A stretch of 64,000 nt of DNA from Eubacterium sp. MSJ-21 (GCF_018918185.1 NZ_JAHLPZ010000005.1:62001-126000), one strand, 5' to 3'; shown: positions 1 to 7,933, counted from the first letter of the stretch. The notes: generated by a model from the letters alone, not told the origin. Program-made: numbers and translations.

Positions 1-497
1 TGCCACTCTTTTACAATAGGCAGGATCTTGTCTGTGATCCTGCTGATTGTGCTGTCAGAAATATCAATATCGTATAATTCGCGCATGTGTGATTCAATGT
101 CTCCAGTTGTCATTCCTTTTGCATACATGGAAAGTATTTTTTCTTCCATGTCCTGTGTTACTGTATTCTGGTACTTTTTAATCAGCTGTGGTTCATAGTT
201 ACCATTACGATCCCGTGGAATCGCCACATCCATATCTCCATAACTGGTGTGCATGGTTTTACTTGAATGACCATTTCTGCTGTTATCTGTATTCTTGTTA
301 CGATAATCATACTTAGAATACCCTAGTTCCTCGTCCAGTTCTTCATCCAAAGCACCTTCCAAAAGAATCGACATCATGTCACGCATGATGCTGTTTACAT
401 CGGTGCCGTCTTTGATACTAATATCATTATTTTTCAGATAATCACGCATCATTTCTCTCATTGCTGCTTTTTGTGGGCTGTCATTTTTTCTTGCCAT
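1..497 (-). CDS. IS256-type transposase, N-terminal part (cut by window edge)
   Basis: Leftward reading frame beginning at an ATG at 497 and still open at position 1, so only about 165 residues are visible. The translation starts MARKNDSPQKAAM and contains EGALDEELDEELGY, YDYRNKNTDNSRNGH and IPRDRNGNYEP, the usual N-terminal landmarks of IS256 (mutator-type) transposases; the catalytic DDE residues would lie outside the window. The ribosome binding site is GGAGG at 506-510 on the minus strand. That site is inside a perfect inverted repeat (separate entry). Family known, integrity of the full element not visible. Confidence 0.9.
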   Translation of the reverse strand, partial: MARKNDSPQKAAMREMMRDYLKNNDISIKDGTDVNSIMRDMMSILLEGALDEELDEELGYSKYDYRNKNTDNSRNGHSSKTMHTSYGDMDVAIPRDRNGNYEPQLIKKYQNTVTQDMEEKILSMYAKGMTTGDIESHMRELYDIDISDSTISRITDKILPIVKEW

Positions 498-502
498 AAA
501 TA

Positions 503-548
503 AAACCTCCAAACTGAGTAATATTATCTTACATCAGTTTGGAGGTTT
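503..548 (-). promoter_or_regulatory. Inverted repeat enclosing the transposase ribosome binding site
   Basis: The 15-base arms at 503-517 and 534-548 are perfect reverse complements around a 16-base loop. The leftward-running arm contains the GGAGG used by the IS256-type transposase. A transcript entering from outside the element would carry both arms and could fold to hide the ribosome binding site, whereas one starting inside the loop or left arm would not. This is a known protection strategy of other insertion sequences (IS10, IS50); applying it here is inference. Confidence 0.6.
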
Positions 549-580
549 ACACAAACTTTGGGATGCTCCCGCCCCGTATT
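549..580. mobile_element. Probable right end of the IS256-type element
   Basis: The sequence after the inverted repeat, beginning TTTACACAAACTTTGGGA, resembles terminal sequences of IS256-family elements, which commonly contain TTTACACAAA. The exact last base and any target duplication cannot be fixed because the left end lies outside the window. Confidence 0.45.
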
Positions 581-587
581 TTATGTC

Positions 588-627
588 TATGTAGCTCTGG
601 AGTATAGAGCATCAGAGCTCTTTGTTC
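588..627. repeat. 40-bp direct repeat, copy 1
   Basis: Forty bases identical to 2075-2114. Each copy contains a small hairpin (AGCTCTG / CAGAGCT, 13-base loop). The two copies bracket the lipoprotein gene and the decayed gene. Origin unknown: it may be a repeated intergenic element, a recombination scar or a short recognition site. Confidence 0.8.
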
Positions 628-634
628 CACAGCA

Positions 635-1390
635 TTATCTTTTTTGCCCACAGCCACTACAATACTGATAATCAGTCACTTCTTCATCATAAGCATCCTT
701 AACTTTGACTCTTTCAGTGTCATTATATGGAACATCTTTATGTCTCCACTCAGAATGACAACTACTACATTTTTCCACTTCCACCCACCATGGATTTTCA
801 TCAGTACCACAATTTATCATCATGGTCCCTGAAGCTGCATAATGTGCTGTTGAACCTATAGATGTAATATCTGCTCCGCATTGGTTGCAAATCAGTACAC
901 TATATACTTCATCCTTATACTTAGTCACAACCCTATCTTCATACTCAGCGTCATGGTGTACAGTTTTCTTATGATCAACCCATACATGCTGATGCTCTGT
1001 ATTTTGCTGAGTTGTTGCAGGCTTCTGTGTACTTGGCGCTTGAGTTGTTGCAGGTGTCTGAGTTGTTGCAGGAGTATTCTCTGTCTTATTTTCTGCCTTA
1101 CCCTCAGTTGTGGCTTCTGTCTTCTTGTCATCACCCTTTGCTACAGTCTCTGTTGTTGTATCTTCTGATGCGTTCTCTGTTGTATCCTCACTAACTACTT
1201 CTTCTGATACCTTTTCTGTATCTTCTACTACTTTCTCAGATGTGTTGTCTGTTACGTCAGACTTTGTTGCATCTGTCATGGATGCTTCTGTACTTGTGTT
1301 GGAAGAATCTTGAGATGAACTGCAACCATATGTAGACAGCAGTGCAATAGATAAACATGTGCAAAGAATTATTTTTTTGAACTTTTTCAT
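635..1390 (-). CDS. Lipoprotein with Ser/Thr/Glu-rich linker and Cys-pair C-terminal domain
   Basis: A 251-residue secreted lipoprotein. A basic N-terminus and hydrophobic stretch lead to a lipobox (LSTYGC, lipidated Cys near residue 23). Residues 24-125 are a low-complexity Ser/Thr/Glu/Lys linker ending in TTQTPATTQ-type repeats, typical of a wall-spanning spacer. The C-terminal part carries CNQCG, CSSCHSEW and CSGCGQKR, spaced like zinc-ribbon pairs. The start at 1390 is preferred over 1414 because GAGAGGAG precedes it at normal distance on the minus strand. It stands alone between an IS end and a decayed gene. The domain recalls many Lachnospiraceae exported proteins; its function is unknown. 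Confidence 0.85.
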   Translation of the reverse strand: MKKFKKIILCTCLSIALLSTYGCSSSQDSSNTSTEASMTDATKSDVTDNTSEKVVEDTEKVSEEVVSEDTTENASEDTTTETVAKGDDKKTEATTEGKAENKTENTPATTQTPATTQAPSTQKPATTQQNTEHQHVWVDHKKTVHHDAEYEDRVVTKYKDEVYSVLICNQCGADITSIGSTAHYAASGTMMINCGTDENPWWVEVEKCSSCHSEWRHKDVPYNDTERVKVKDAYDEEVTDYQYCSGCGQKR

Positions 1391-1532
1391 TTGAATACTC
1401 CTCTCATATATCACTATAATTCTATTTTTTTACAATAAAACAAGAACTATAATACGTCAATGGGTAAATGATAGTTTATTACTGAAGTAGATGTAAAATA
1501 TCAAAAAATTTCCACCTCTAAATAGAGGAATT

Positions 1533-2019
1533 AAATTCCTAAAAATAATCTGGCAAATGGAATCATTACAAAGCAGATGCTTGGTGAAGCAATTTATTCG
1601 TGTAATAAAAGGGCAAAAAATTATAGAGATGTCCAGCGCGCATGCTGTCAGCGGAGGCGGACCAATAGGGCTTTTGGTATATATTATTTCGACAAATATA
1701 ATATTGAAACAAAAAGCAAAGAAAAAAAGAAAAATTCTATGAAATGAAGGAAGATTTGTTGGATTTGGCCAGCCCGGAGGCAATACATAAACTGGAATAT
1801 GAGAATGGCGACGTCAAATACTTCCTGCTGTATAAAGTTGACCAATATAGCTTCCATTCAATGATATACGAAGCAGAGATTGAAGAGTTCTTTGATTTGC
1901 CGATTGTCGAGCTCGAGTCATTTGACACATATGGTAGAACCCCGGCTGATTTAATGTCAGTTCAGTTTGTGACGAAGATGCTTAAATTAGTCCAGACAGG
2001 CAATTATAAGATTATCTGA
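1533..2019 (+). pseudogene. Decayed gene of unknown function, frameshifted near 1740
   Basis: The intact-looking part is 1744-2019 (MKEDLLDLASPEAIHKLEY..., 91 residues), but no ribosome binding site precedes it. In a neighbouring frame, 1577-1743 encodes protein-like sequence (LGEAIYSCNKRAKNYRD, then IYYFDKYNIETKSKEKK) that runs into the same place and stops at 1741-1743. Reading across a one-base shift in the A-rich stretch near 1720-1740 joins both parts into one plausible small protein with a charged middle. I read this as a 5'-truncated, frameshifted remnant. The family is not recognised. It could also be a short real gene starting at 1744. Confidence 0.5.
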
Positions 2020-2043
2020 AAAGCGAATATTTATGAAATAGAA

Positions 2044-2075
2044 AAAGCAGTCTGATTTTTCAGACTGCTTTTTTT
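2044..2075 (+). terminator. Rho-independent terminator after the decayed gene
   Basis: Stem AGCAGTCTG (2046-2054) with CAGACTGCT (2061-2069), a 6-base loop, then a run of T to 2075. It directly abuts copy 2 of the 40-bp repeat. Confidence 0.85.
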
Positions 2076-2114
2076 ATGTAGCTCTGGAGTATAGAGCATC
2101 AGAGCTCTTTGTTC
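2075..2114. repeat. 40-bp direct repeat, copy 2
   Basis: Identical to 588-627 over all 40 bases. Lies between the terminator of the decayed gene and the 3' end of the integrase gene. Confidence 0.8.
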
Positions 2115-2199
2115 GAACTCTGTAATTATATTATATAGGTAAGAGTTCATTTTTCCAAACATGGATTTTGCAATGCAGTAAATATATTGAAAATGATTT

Positions 2200-3444
2200 T
2201 CATGCACGACGTAAATGTAATTCAATTCCCGGCAGATTGATTTTGGAAGCAGCTTCCCGCTTGCTTTTTTCAATAATATGGACATATGTTTTTTCACAGA
2301 CCTCTCTGCTGTTACCGAGGATGGAACAGATAGTCTCAATCGGAATATCCTGCGCAAAATAAAAGGATGCACATGTATGGCGTAACTCATGCGTGCCGGT
2401 GATTTTATTCTCGATACCGCCTCTTTTTTGGATGTATGCAAGTGTCTTGGCAACACCGGATATATTGGTTGGATTTCCGTTTCTGCTTTGCATTACATAA
2501 TCTGTCGGTTTGTATTTTTTCAGATGCTCTTTATAATAGAGAATCAGTTCTTTTGCGGAGTTATTAATGGTAACATATCTTGTCCTTTTCGTTTTAGTAA
2601 ATGGCTGTACGACTTCCATAACCTTGTGTATATTCAGCGTTTTCATTTTTTCAGGTTGTGAAGCATCATAGGCAGGATTTTCCATAGTGATAAGCGTTTT
2701 GTTGATTGTAATGTAGTCTTCGTCAAGGTTGATATCTGTCCATTTCAAAGCAAGTAATTCGGAAATCCGAAGTCCGAGGAAGAGGTTGGCGGCAATCATG
2801 GGACCATATTTGTAGATCAGATCACCATTGGAAAATGTACTTACGGATGCTTGAATAAATTTTTTTGTATCTTCTTCCGACAGAAACTGAATTTCTTTTG
2901 TTGGTTTGACAATATTTTTGTCCGATGGCTTCACAACCAGCAGCATCGGGTTATCGAACTTGTACAGGGTGGATACATAACGGTAAAAAGCGTTTAAGGC
3001 ATCATAGGTTTTCTTGATGGTTGATTTTGAATAGTGATCAATAAAATTCAGCTTGTTAATCAACGTCTGTAATTCCTCCGTCGTGATTGATTGGAAACGT
3101 GCGTGCCCGATGGCAGAGGGCTCAATCTGATTCTTGATCGTATTTTTCAGACTGATAATAGACTGTGGCACAAGGGTAGGGGCTTTGACATTTTCCACCC
3201 ACTTATACATAGCATCTGCCAGTGGGGTATTCTGCTTATAATTTTTCCGCTGCTGTAACTGCCGGTCTTTTGAAGACATCTTACGCATGCATTCTTCAAC
3301 GGTAGGTGCTGTCACGCTTACTTCCGTTCGTCGTCCCTGTTCTGTAATGATCATTTTGCGATATTGAAATTTACCATTTTCCAGAGGGCGGATAGTCCCT
3401 TGATTGCGTCCTAACTTGATAACATTGTCCTGTGATTTCTTCAT
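2200..3444 (-). CDS. Tyrosine recombinase / phage-type integrase
   Basis: A 414-residue site-specific recombinase. It has an N-terminal arm-binding-like region (KLGRNQGTIRPLENGKFQYR), a core-binding SAM-like domain around residues 60-170, and a C-terminal catalytic domain with the family residues: Arg in GLRISELLALKW, His-x-x-Arg-His in HELRHTC, a Gly-containing ILGNSREV segment and the nucleophilic Tyr in KTYVHI. The length and layout match Tn916/phage-type integrases. The start at 3444 has GGAG on the minus strand at good distance. The gene lies about 315 bases from the 3' end of tRNA-Trp, the classic position for an element integrated into a tRNA 3' end. It appears intact. No excisionase gene was seen next to it. 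Confidence 0.95.
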   Translation of the reverse strand: MKKSQDNVIKLGRNQGTIRPLENGKFQYRKMIITEQGRRTEVSVTAPTVEECMRKMSSKDRQLQQRKNYKQNTPLADAMYKWVENVKAPTLVPQSIISLKNTIKNQIEPSAIGHARFQSITTEELQTLINKLNFIDHYSKSTIKKTYDALNAFYRYVSTLYKFDNPMLLVVKPSDKNIVKPTKEIQFLSEEDTKKFIQASVSTFSNGDLIYKYGPMIAANLFLGLRISELLALKWTDINLDEDYITINKTLITMENPAYDASQPEKMKTLNIHKVMEVVQPFTKTKRTRYVTINNSAKELILYYKEHLKKYKPTDYVMQSRNGNPTNISGVAKTLAYIQKRGGIENKITGTHELRHTCASFYFAQDIPIETICSILGNSREVCEKTYVHIIEKSKREAASKINLPGIELHLRRA

Positions 3445-3704
3445 AATAGAGGTCTCCTTTTTTCAAAATTTATTTACAATAAATATGTGAGAAAAACCGA
3501 ATTACAAACGGAACATCACGAAAAAATTCAGATTTCTGCAAATGAAGCATACGGTGTATCCAAAAAGCTAGTATTTATGCGGGATTTTGGATAATTTTTT
3601 TCTGCAATTTTTTCTGCAAATGCCCCCTAAAATGCAGAAAAAAGGGCTTTTTTCTGAAAATAGATGACACGAAATGATACGAAATATCATGAAATGGAAA
3701 GAAA
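3445..3704. other. Non-coding stretch between integrase and tRNA-Trp with repeated short motifs
   Basis: No gene is evident. TTCTGCAAATG occurs at 3534-3544 and 3612-3622, a near copy (TTCTGCAATTT) at 3600-3610 and an inverted near copy at about 3632-3640. A second set (ACGAAATGAT, ACGAAATATC, ATGAAATGG) lies at about 3669-3697. Short repeats in this position are typical of integrase arm-type or accessory binding sites, which is the inference here. Confidence 0.4.
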
Positions 3705-3753
3705 CAAAAAAGCCTCGAAAGCTAGTAAATACAAGGCTTTCAAGGCTTTTTTT
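3705..3753 (-). terminator. Terminator downstream of tRNA-Trp (bidirectional)
   Basis: Arms AAGCCTCGAAAGC (3710-3722) and GCTTTCAAGGCTT (3736-3748) pair with one mismatch. On the minus strand the stem is followed by GGCTTTTTTG. A T run is also present on the plus strand, so it can work in both directions. Confidence 0.75.
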
Positions 3754-3758
3754 AATAG

Positions 3759-3829
3759 CAGGGGATGAGAGAATCGAACTCCCGCCAAAGGTTTTGGAGA
3801 CCCCTATCATACCATTTGACCAATCCCCT
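3759..3829 (-). tRNA. tRNA-Trp (anticodon CCA)
   Basis: The minus strand folds as a 71-nt tRNA. The acceptor stem AGGGGAT/ATCCCCT is perfect, followed by discriminator G. There is a short D arm, an anticodon stem GGGGT/ACCTT (two G-U pairs) with loop CTCCAAA giving anticodon CCA, and a T arm with TTCGATT. The 3' CCA is not encoded. A strong promoter lies upstream and a terminator downstream. Its 3' end points toward the integrase gene, so it is the probable integration target. Confidence 0.95.
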
Positions 3830-3861
3830 ATAATTGGGTGTGTCCGCAAGACACATGTACT

Positions 3862-3889
3862 ATTATACAGTTTTATCGATATTTGTCAA
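3862..3889 (-). promoter_or_regulatory. Promoter of tRNA-Trp
   Basis: On the minus strand TTGACA (3884-3889), 16 bases, TATAAT (3862-3867): a perfect sigma-70 type promoter about 33 bases upstream of the tRNA 5' end. Confidence 0.85.
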
Positions 3890-3954
3890 GAATTAAATTT
3901 CGCGAATTGCAGGAAAAAATTTATAAAGAGGCTATAAAAAGAGAGAAAAAACGA

Positions 3955-3983
3955 TTGTGTATTCCTATTTATTATGATAGAAT
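3955..3983 (+). promoter_or_regulatory. Probable promoter of the riboswitch-FAD dehydrogenase unit
   Basis: TTGTGT (3955-3960), 17 bases, TAGAAT (3978-3983). The start point would fall just ahead of the purine riboswitch aptamer. Confidence 0.5.
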
Positions 3984-4004
3984 AAATTAAATCTATGAAT
4001 CAAA

Positions 4005-4070
4005 TAGGCGTATATGTTCATAATATGGTTGAACGTTTCTACCAGCTACCGTAAAGAGTTGACTACGAAA
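4005..4070 (+). ncRNA. Purine riboswitch aptamer, guanine type
   Basis: Matches the purine riboswitch core: J2/3 GTTTCTACC, P3 loop ACCGTAAAG, J3/1 GACTACG. P2 is GTTCA / TGAAC around loop AATATGG (class consensus GATATGG), and P1 is CGTA (4009-4012) with TACG (4064-4067). The specificity base in GACTACG is C, as in guanine/hypoxanthine aptamers; adenine aptamers have T there. Variant ligands such as 2'-deoxyguanosine cannot be excluded by eye. Confidence 0.88.
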
Positions 4071-4094
4071 ACAATTGTTTCGTGGTCCTTTTTT
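4061..4094 (+). terminator. Terminator of the purine riboswitch expression platform
   Basis: GACTACGAAA (4061-4070) pairs with TTTCGTGGTC (4078-4087) over ten base pairs with one G-U, followed by a T run. The left arm contains the 3' strand of P1 and the ligand-contacting C of J3/1. Terminator and ligand-bound aptamer therefore exclude each other, which predicts that ligand turns the gene on. Confidence 0.8.
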
Positions 4095-4118
4095 ATGTTT
4101 TGATTTGGGAGGTTATTT

Positions 4119-5495
4119 ATGAAGTATGATGTGATTGTAATTGGCGCAGGACCGGGCGGTATTTTCTCCGCATATGAACTGGTACACAAAAATTCAGATT
4201 TAAAGATTGCTGTGTTTGAAGCAGGACATGCATTGGACAAACGGCATTGCCCGATTGATGGAGATAAGGTGAAAAGCTGTATCGGCTGTAAGAGCTGCTC
4301 AATCATGAGCGGATTTGGCGGTGCAGGCGCATTTTCGGATGGAAAATATAATATTACAAATGATTTTGGCGGTACGCTTTATGAGTATATTGGCAAGAAA
4401 CAATCGCTCGAACTGATGAAGTATGTTGATGAGATCAATATGCGTTATGGTGGCGAGGGCACGAAGCTCTATTCGACGGCGGGTACACGGTTCAAGACGG
4501 TATGCATTCAGAATGATCTGCATCTGCTTGATGCATCTGTACGTCATCTGGGGACGGATATCAACTATGTTGTGCTTGGAAATCTGTATGCGTATCTGAA
4601 GGATAAGGTGGAGTTTTTCTTCGATACACCAGTGAATTCGGTTGTCGCAGAAGAGGCGGGAGGCTACACGGTTGTCTGCAAGGATGCATCCTATACATGT
4701 GAGAATTGCATCATATCGGTTGGACGAAGCGGAAGCAAATGGATGGAGAAGATTTGCGATGATCTGGAGATTCCAACGAAATCAAATCGTGTGGATATTG
4801 GTGTGCGCGTGGAGCTTCCGGCAGTTGTATTTGCGCATCTGACCGATGAGCTTTATGAGAGCAAGATTGTGTACCGGACTGAGAAATACGGCGACCGCGT
4901 GCGTACCTTCTGTATGAATCCAAAGGGGGCTGTTGTAAATGAAAATACAAATGGCATCATCACTGTAAATGGTCACAGCTATGAAGATCCGGAGAAGCAG
5001 ACGGAGAATACAAATTTTGCATTGCTTGTGGCAAAACATTTTTCAGAGCCGTTCAAGGATTCAAATGGGTATGGTGAGAGTATTGCCAGACTTAGCAACA
5101 TGCTTGGTGGCGGTGTTATCGTACAACGGTTTGGTGATCTGATCCGAGGCAGGCGCTCGACACAGAGTCGGATTGATGAGGCGTTTATCACACCGACGCT
5201 CAGTGCAACACCGGGAGACCTGAGTCTGGTGCTTCCAAAGCGTATCTTAGATGGCATTATCGAGATGATCTATGCGCTTGACAAGATTGCACCGGGTACA
5301 GCAAATGAGGATACACTGCTCTATGGCGTGGAAGTCAAATTCTACAATATGGAAGTTGATGTGGATGAGAAACTGGAGACACGTCATAAGGGACTATATA
5401 TTATCGGAGATGGCAGTGGAATCACGCATTCGTTGTCACATGCATCTGCCAGCGGTGTCTATGTGGCTCGAAATATAACGGATTTTGTGAAATAA
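4119..5495 (+). CDS. FAD-dependent dehydrogenase-like flavoprotein (COG2509 type)
   Basis: A 458-residue cytosolic flavoprotein. The N-terminus carries the FAD-binding dinucleotide fold (VIVIGAGPGGIFSAY, residues 5-19). A Cys-rich stretch (SCIGCKSCS, around 52-60) follows, then SGFGGAGAFSDGK. The C-terminus has the second FAD-contact motif (GLYIIGDGSG) and ends LSHASASGVYVARNI. This layout matches the uncharacterised FAD-dependent dehydrogenases of COG2509; substrate and partner are not known. The start follows GGGAGG. It is transcribed alone behind a purine riboswitch and closed by a terminator at 5578-5609, so its level should respond to guanine-type purines. Confidence 0.88.
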   Translation: MKYDVIVIGAGPGGIFSAYELVHKNSDLKIAVFEAGHALDKRHCPIDGDKVKSCIGCKSCSIMSGFGGAGAFSDGKYNITNDFGGTLYEYIGKKQSLELMKYVDEINMRYGGEGTKLYSTAGTRFKTVCIQNDLHLLDASVRHLGTDINYVVLGNLYAYLKDKVEFFFDTPVNSVVAEEAGGYTVVCKDASYTCENCIISVGRSGSKWMEKICDDLEIPTKSNRVDIGVRVELPAVVFAHLTDELYESKIVYRTEKYGDRVRTFCMNPKGAVVNENTNGIITVNGHSYEDPEKQTENTNFALLVAKHFSEPFKDSNGYGESIARLSNMLGGGVIVQRFGDLIRGRRSTQSRIDEAFITPTLSATPGDLSLVLPKRILDGIIEMIYALDKIAPGTANEDTLLYGVEVKFYNMEVDVDEKLETRHKGLYIIGDGSGITHSLSHASASGVYVARNITDFVK

Positions 5496-5576
5496 AGTAA
5501 ATATATAGTATAAATTCCGGTGATTTTATGCTATCATTATTAAATTAAAGTAGAATCAGTGTAAAGTTGCGAAAGA

Positions 5577-5615
5577 AAAAGGCACTGCTCGTGATTTGGC
5601 AGTGCCTTTTCTTTT
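5577..5615 (+). terminator. Terminator between the flavoprotein and DUF4317 genes
   Basis: AAAGGCACTGC (5578-5588) pairs perfectly with GCAGTGCCTTT (5599-5609), followed by TCTTTT. Confidence 0.85.
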
Positions 5616-5685
5616 GGTATGTGGTGAAAACTGCCCATTGTGGTTTAACTTGGATGAAGAACAAATCAGAGTTAGGAGATAGAAC

Positions 5686-6831
5686 ATGATACAGAACGAA
5701 GTAACTGAGATCAAGAAGATTATGACGAAGAACGACTGCTGCATTCACGGGCTTGCCGGATGCTATGTCGATGCGAATAAAGAGATGCATATTTTAGAGC
5801 AAGGCAAATTCCTTGTTCTGCAGGAGGAAGAACAGCACAAATATTTTGACCTGATCAAGAAGGGCTTGTCCGGGCGGATCGGTAAGAATCTGCTGAATCT
5901 TGTGTTTCGTACGGAAAATGGAATTACAGTGCCAAACCGTGATACACTCATGCAGGTGTTAAACAGTGAACTGAAAGATCCACAGGTGTTGCAGGCATAT
6001 TTTGAGAAGATCCGCGATTCGTATGCGTATGTGGATAATTATTATATTATGCTGGTGTATGGTGTCTACGATGTACCGGGAAAGACCGCGGACGGAATCG
6101 AGATGGAGGATGCATCCGATGTTGTGTACAAGTTCAATTTGACATTACTTTGTCCTCTCAAACCATCGAAGGCAGGGCTGATGTACAATCCGGTCGATAA
6201 CAGTCTGGAGAATGCGATGCGGAATATGATGGTCGAGATGCCGATGAACGGATTCTTATTCCCGGCATTTAATGAACGCATGAGTGATGTACATGCGGCA
6301 CTTTACTATACGAAGAAACCGTCTGAGTTAAATGACAGCCTGCTCATGGATGTGTTTGGTTGTGAGATTCCGGCGACTGCTGGCAAGCAGAATGAGATGT
6401 TTATCAATGCCATTGAAGCCGTGGAGGAGATGACATTTGATAAGGCGAAAGCGATTTACTCAAACATGCGGGAGCATGAGATGGAGTTAAAGGACAGCCA
6501 GGAGGAAGTCGTGGTTGATAAGAAAGAAACGGCGCGTATCTTAGAGGAAAGCGGATTTGAGGAAGAGGAGATTCAGGCGTTCACGAAGACCTTCGATGAG
6601 GCAACCGAAGAGAACGGAAAGGTACTCTTAAGCAATGTGTTCGAAGGAAGCAATAAGCTGAAGATCAAGTCGGGCAAGACGGAGGTCTCCCTTCCGGTTG
6701 AACAGACGGATGCGATTGAGGTACGCAAGATCGATGGCAAGAACTGCATCGTGATTGAAATCAGTGATGACTTACTTGTAAATGGTGTGAAGATCAATAA
6801 ATTTGATGGACCGATTGATCTTTCTATATAG
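5686..6831 (+). CDS. DUF4317 family protein
   Basis: A 381-residue cytosolic protein whose opening (EVTEIKKIMTKNDCCIHGLAGCYVD) and overall length match the DUF4317 family, widespread in Lachnospiraceae and relatives. No signal peptide or membrane segment. The middle is acidic and helical; the C-terminal 70 residues are beta-rich (KIKSGKTEVSLPVE, IDGKNCIVIEI). The start follows TAGGAG. It is a single-gene unit that ends two bases before the convergent alanine racemase gene. No biochemical role is known for the family. Confidence 0.85.
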   Translation: MIQNEVTEIKKIMTKNDCCIHGLAGCYVDANKEMHILEQGKFLVLQEEEQHKYFDLIKKGLSGRIGKNLLNLVFRTENGITVPNRDTLMQVLNSELKDPQVLQAYFEKIRDSYAYVDNYYIMLVYGVYDVPGKTADGIEMEDASDVVYKFNLTLLCPLKPSKAGLMYNPVDNSLENAMRNMMVEMPMNGFLFPAFNERMSDVHAALYYTKKPSELNDSLLMDVFGCEIPATAGKQNEMFINAIEAVEEMTFDKAKAIYSNMREHEMELKDSQEEVVVDKKETARILEESGFEEEEIQAFTKTFDEATEENGKVLLSNVFEGSNKLKIKSGKTEVSLPVEQTDAIEVRKIDGKNCIVIEISDDLLVNGVKINKFDGPIDLSI

Positions 6832-6832
6832 T

Positions 6833-7933
6833 CTAGCAGTACACCCGTGGAACTGCGGAGTTTACAAAGAGCGGATTGATCCGGAATGTCACAGAGTCTC
6901 CGATAGAGACGGGAGCCTTCGACACATCTAAAATACATGAATTCATACTGATCTGACCAAGAACTGGCAGGGTTTGACCTTCAAACTCTGCCGTTTGCTT
7001 TTTCTGGAAGCAGGCATGCTTGCACAGGCGAAGCAGACGAAGCGGCGAGGGACGTTTCGGAGCAGCCTCACGTGTCATACCAAGTCCGTGAAAATATCCA
7101 GCCGATACAACGGCTGTTGTCGAAGCCTTGGACAGACGGCAGGTTTTACCGTAGCCGATGTTGTGTCTGGCAGGAAGCTCATATACATCGTCCACACTTG
7201 CAGTCAGATTGCAGACGTTTTCAAATCCACAGGAATTCGAAACAGCAAGACGCCCGAGAAATGCGGAACCGATACGGACCGCATCCAGATTCATATACGG
7301 AAAACGGACGAGGGAGGAAGAGGAGGAGATATGACGTATCCCAAGTGGAATCCCTGCGTCCGTCAGAGTAGAACAAATGTCGTTAAAATCCTCAAACTGC
7401 TTTTTGACAAATCGCTCGTTTTTACAGCAGGCAGCATAGAAATGGGAATAGATTCCCGTGACCTGTACGTGCGTCATGGCATGTACGGTGTTGATGATGT
7501 CGCCAATCTGTGAGGTTTTGCTGCATAGGAAACCATAACGTCCAAAGCCTGTATCAATGCACAGGTGTGCATGGGCGCAAAAATGATTTAAGCGTGCGGC
7601 AGTATCCTCCAAGATCTGCCCGCATGAAACGCTTGTGATACTGAGTGTGATGTCGTGTTTGATCGCGCGTGTAATATCTTCTGGATGATAAAGTGGTGTC
7701 AGAAGAAGAATCTCCCCGAAGATTCCTTTCTCTCGAAGTTCAATGGCATCTTCAATTTCCGTGACTGCGAAATGTCGGATTCCGCGTGCCTGTAAGAATG
7801 TCGCAAATTTGCACAGCCCCAAGCCGTATGCGTTCCCCTTTAATACGGCTATGATCTGTGCGTCAGCAGCCAGAGATTTGATGATCTCGATATTGTGTTC
7901 CAAAGCACGAATCCGAATATTTAAGGTTGTCAT
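6833..7933 (-). CDS. alr: Alanine racemase (PLP-dependent)
   Basis: A 366-residue alanine racemase fold enzyme interconverting L- and D-alanine for peptidoglycan. The PLP lysine is in AVLKGNAYGLG (K32; the family usually has KANAYGHG), followed by GFGRYGF, RIGSAFLG and the C-terminal Tyr-region equivalent GQISMNSCILDVS. The start at 7933 is chosen because AAAGGAGG lies 7 bases upstream; an upstream ATG at 7939 is too close to it. The C-terminal domain is short, ending INPLFVNSAVPRVYC, compared with about 380-390 residues for Alr of well-studied species. A related amino-acid racemase activity (for example serine) cannot be excluded. It is divergent from the DUF1275 gene. Confidence 0.85.
   Translation of the reverse strand: MTTLNIRIRALEHNIEIIKSLAADAQIIAVLKGNAYGLGLCKFATFLQARGIRHFAVTEIEDAIELREKGIFGEILLLTPLYHPEDITRAIKHDITLSITSVSCGQILEDTAARLNHFCAHAHLCIDTGFGRYGFLCSKTSQIGDIINTVHAMTHVQVTGIYSHFYAACCKNERFVKKQFEDFNDICSTLTDAGIPLGIRHISSSSSLVRFPYMNLDAVRIGSAFLGRLAVSNSCGFENVCNLTASVDDVYELPARHNIGYGKTCRLSKASTTAVVSAGYFHGLGMTREAAPKRPSPLRLLRLCKHACFQKKQTAEFEGQTLPVLGQISMNSCILDVSKAPVSIGDSVTFRINPLFVNSAVPRVYC

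Noticed and set aside
2031-2456. Leftward frame of 141 codons overlapping the integrase 3' end
   Set aside because: It overlaps the intact integrase in another frame, with no ribosome binding site, and spans the terminator and the 40-bp repeat.
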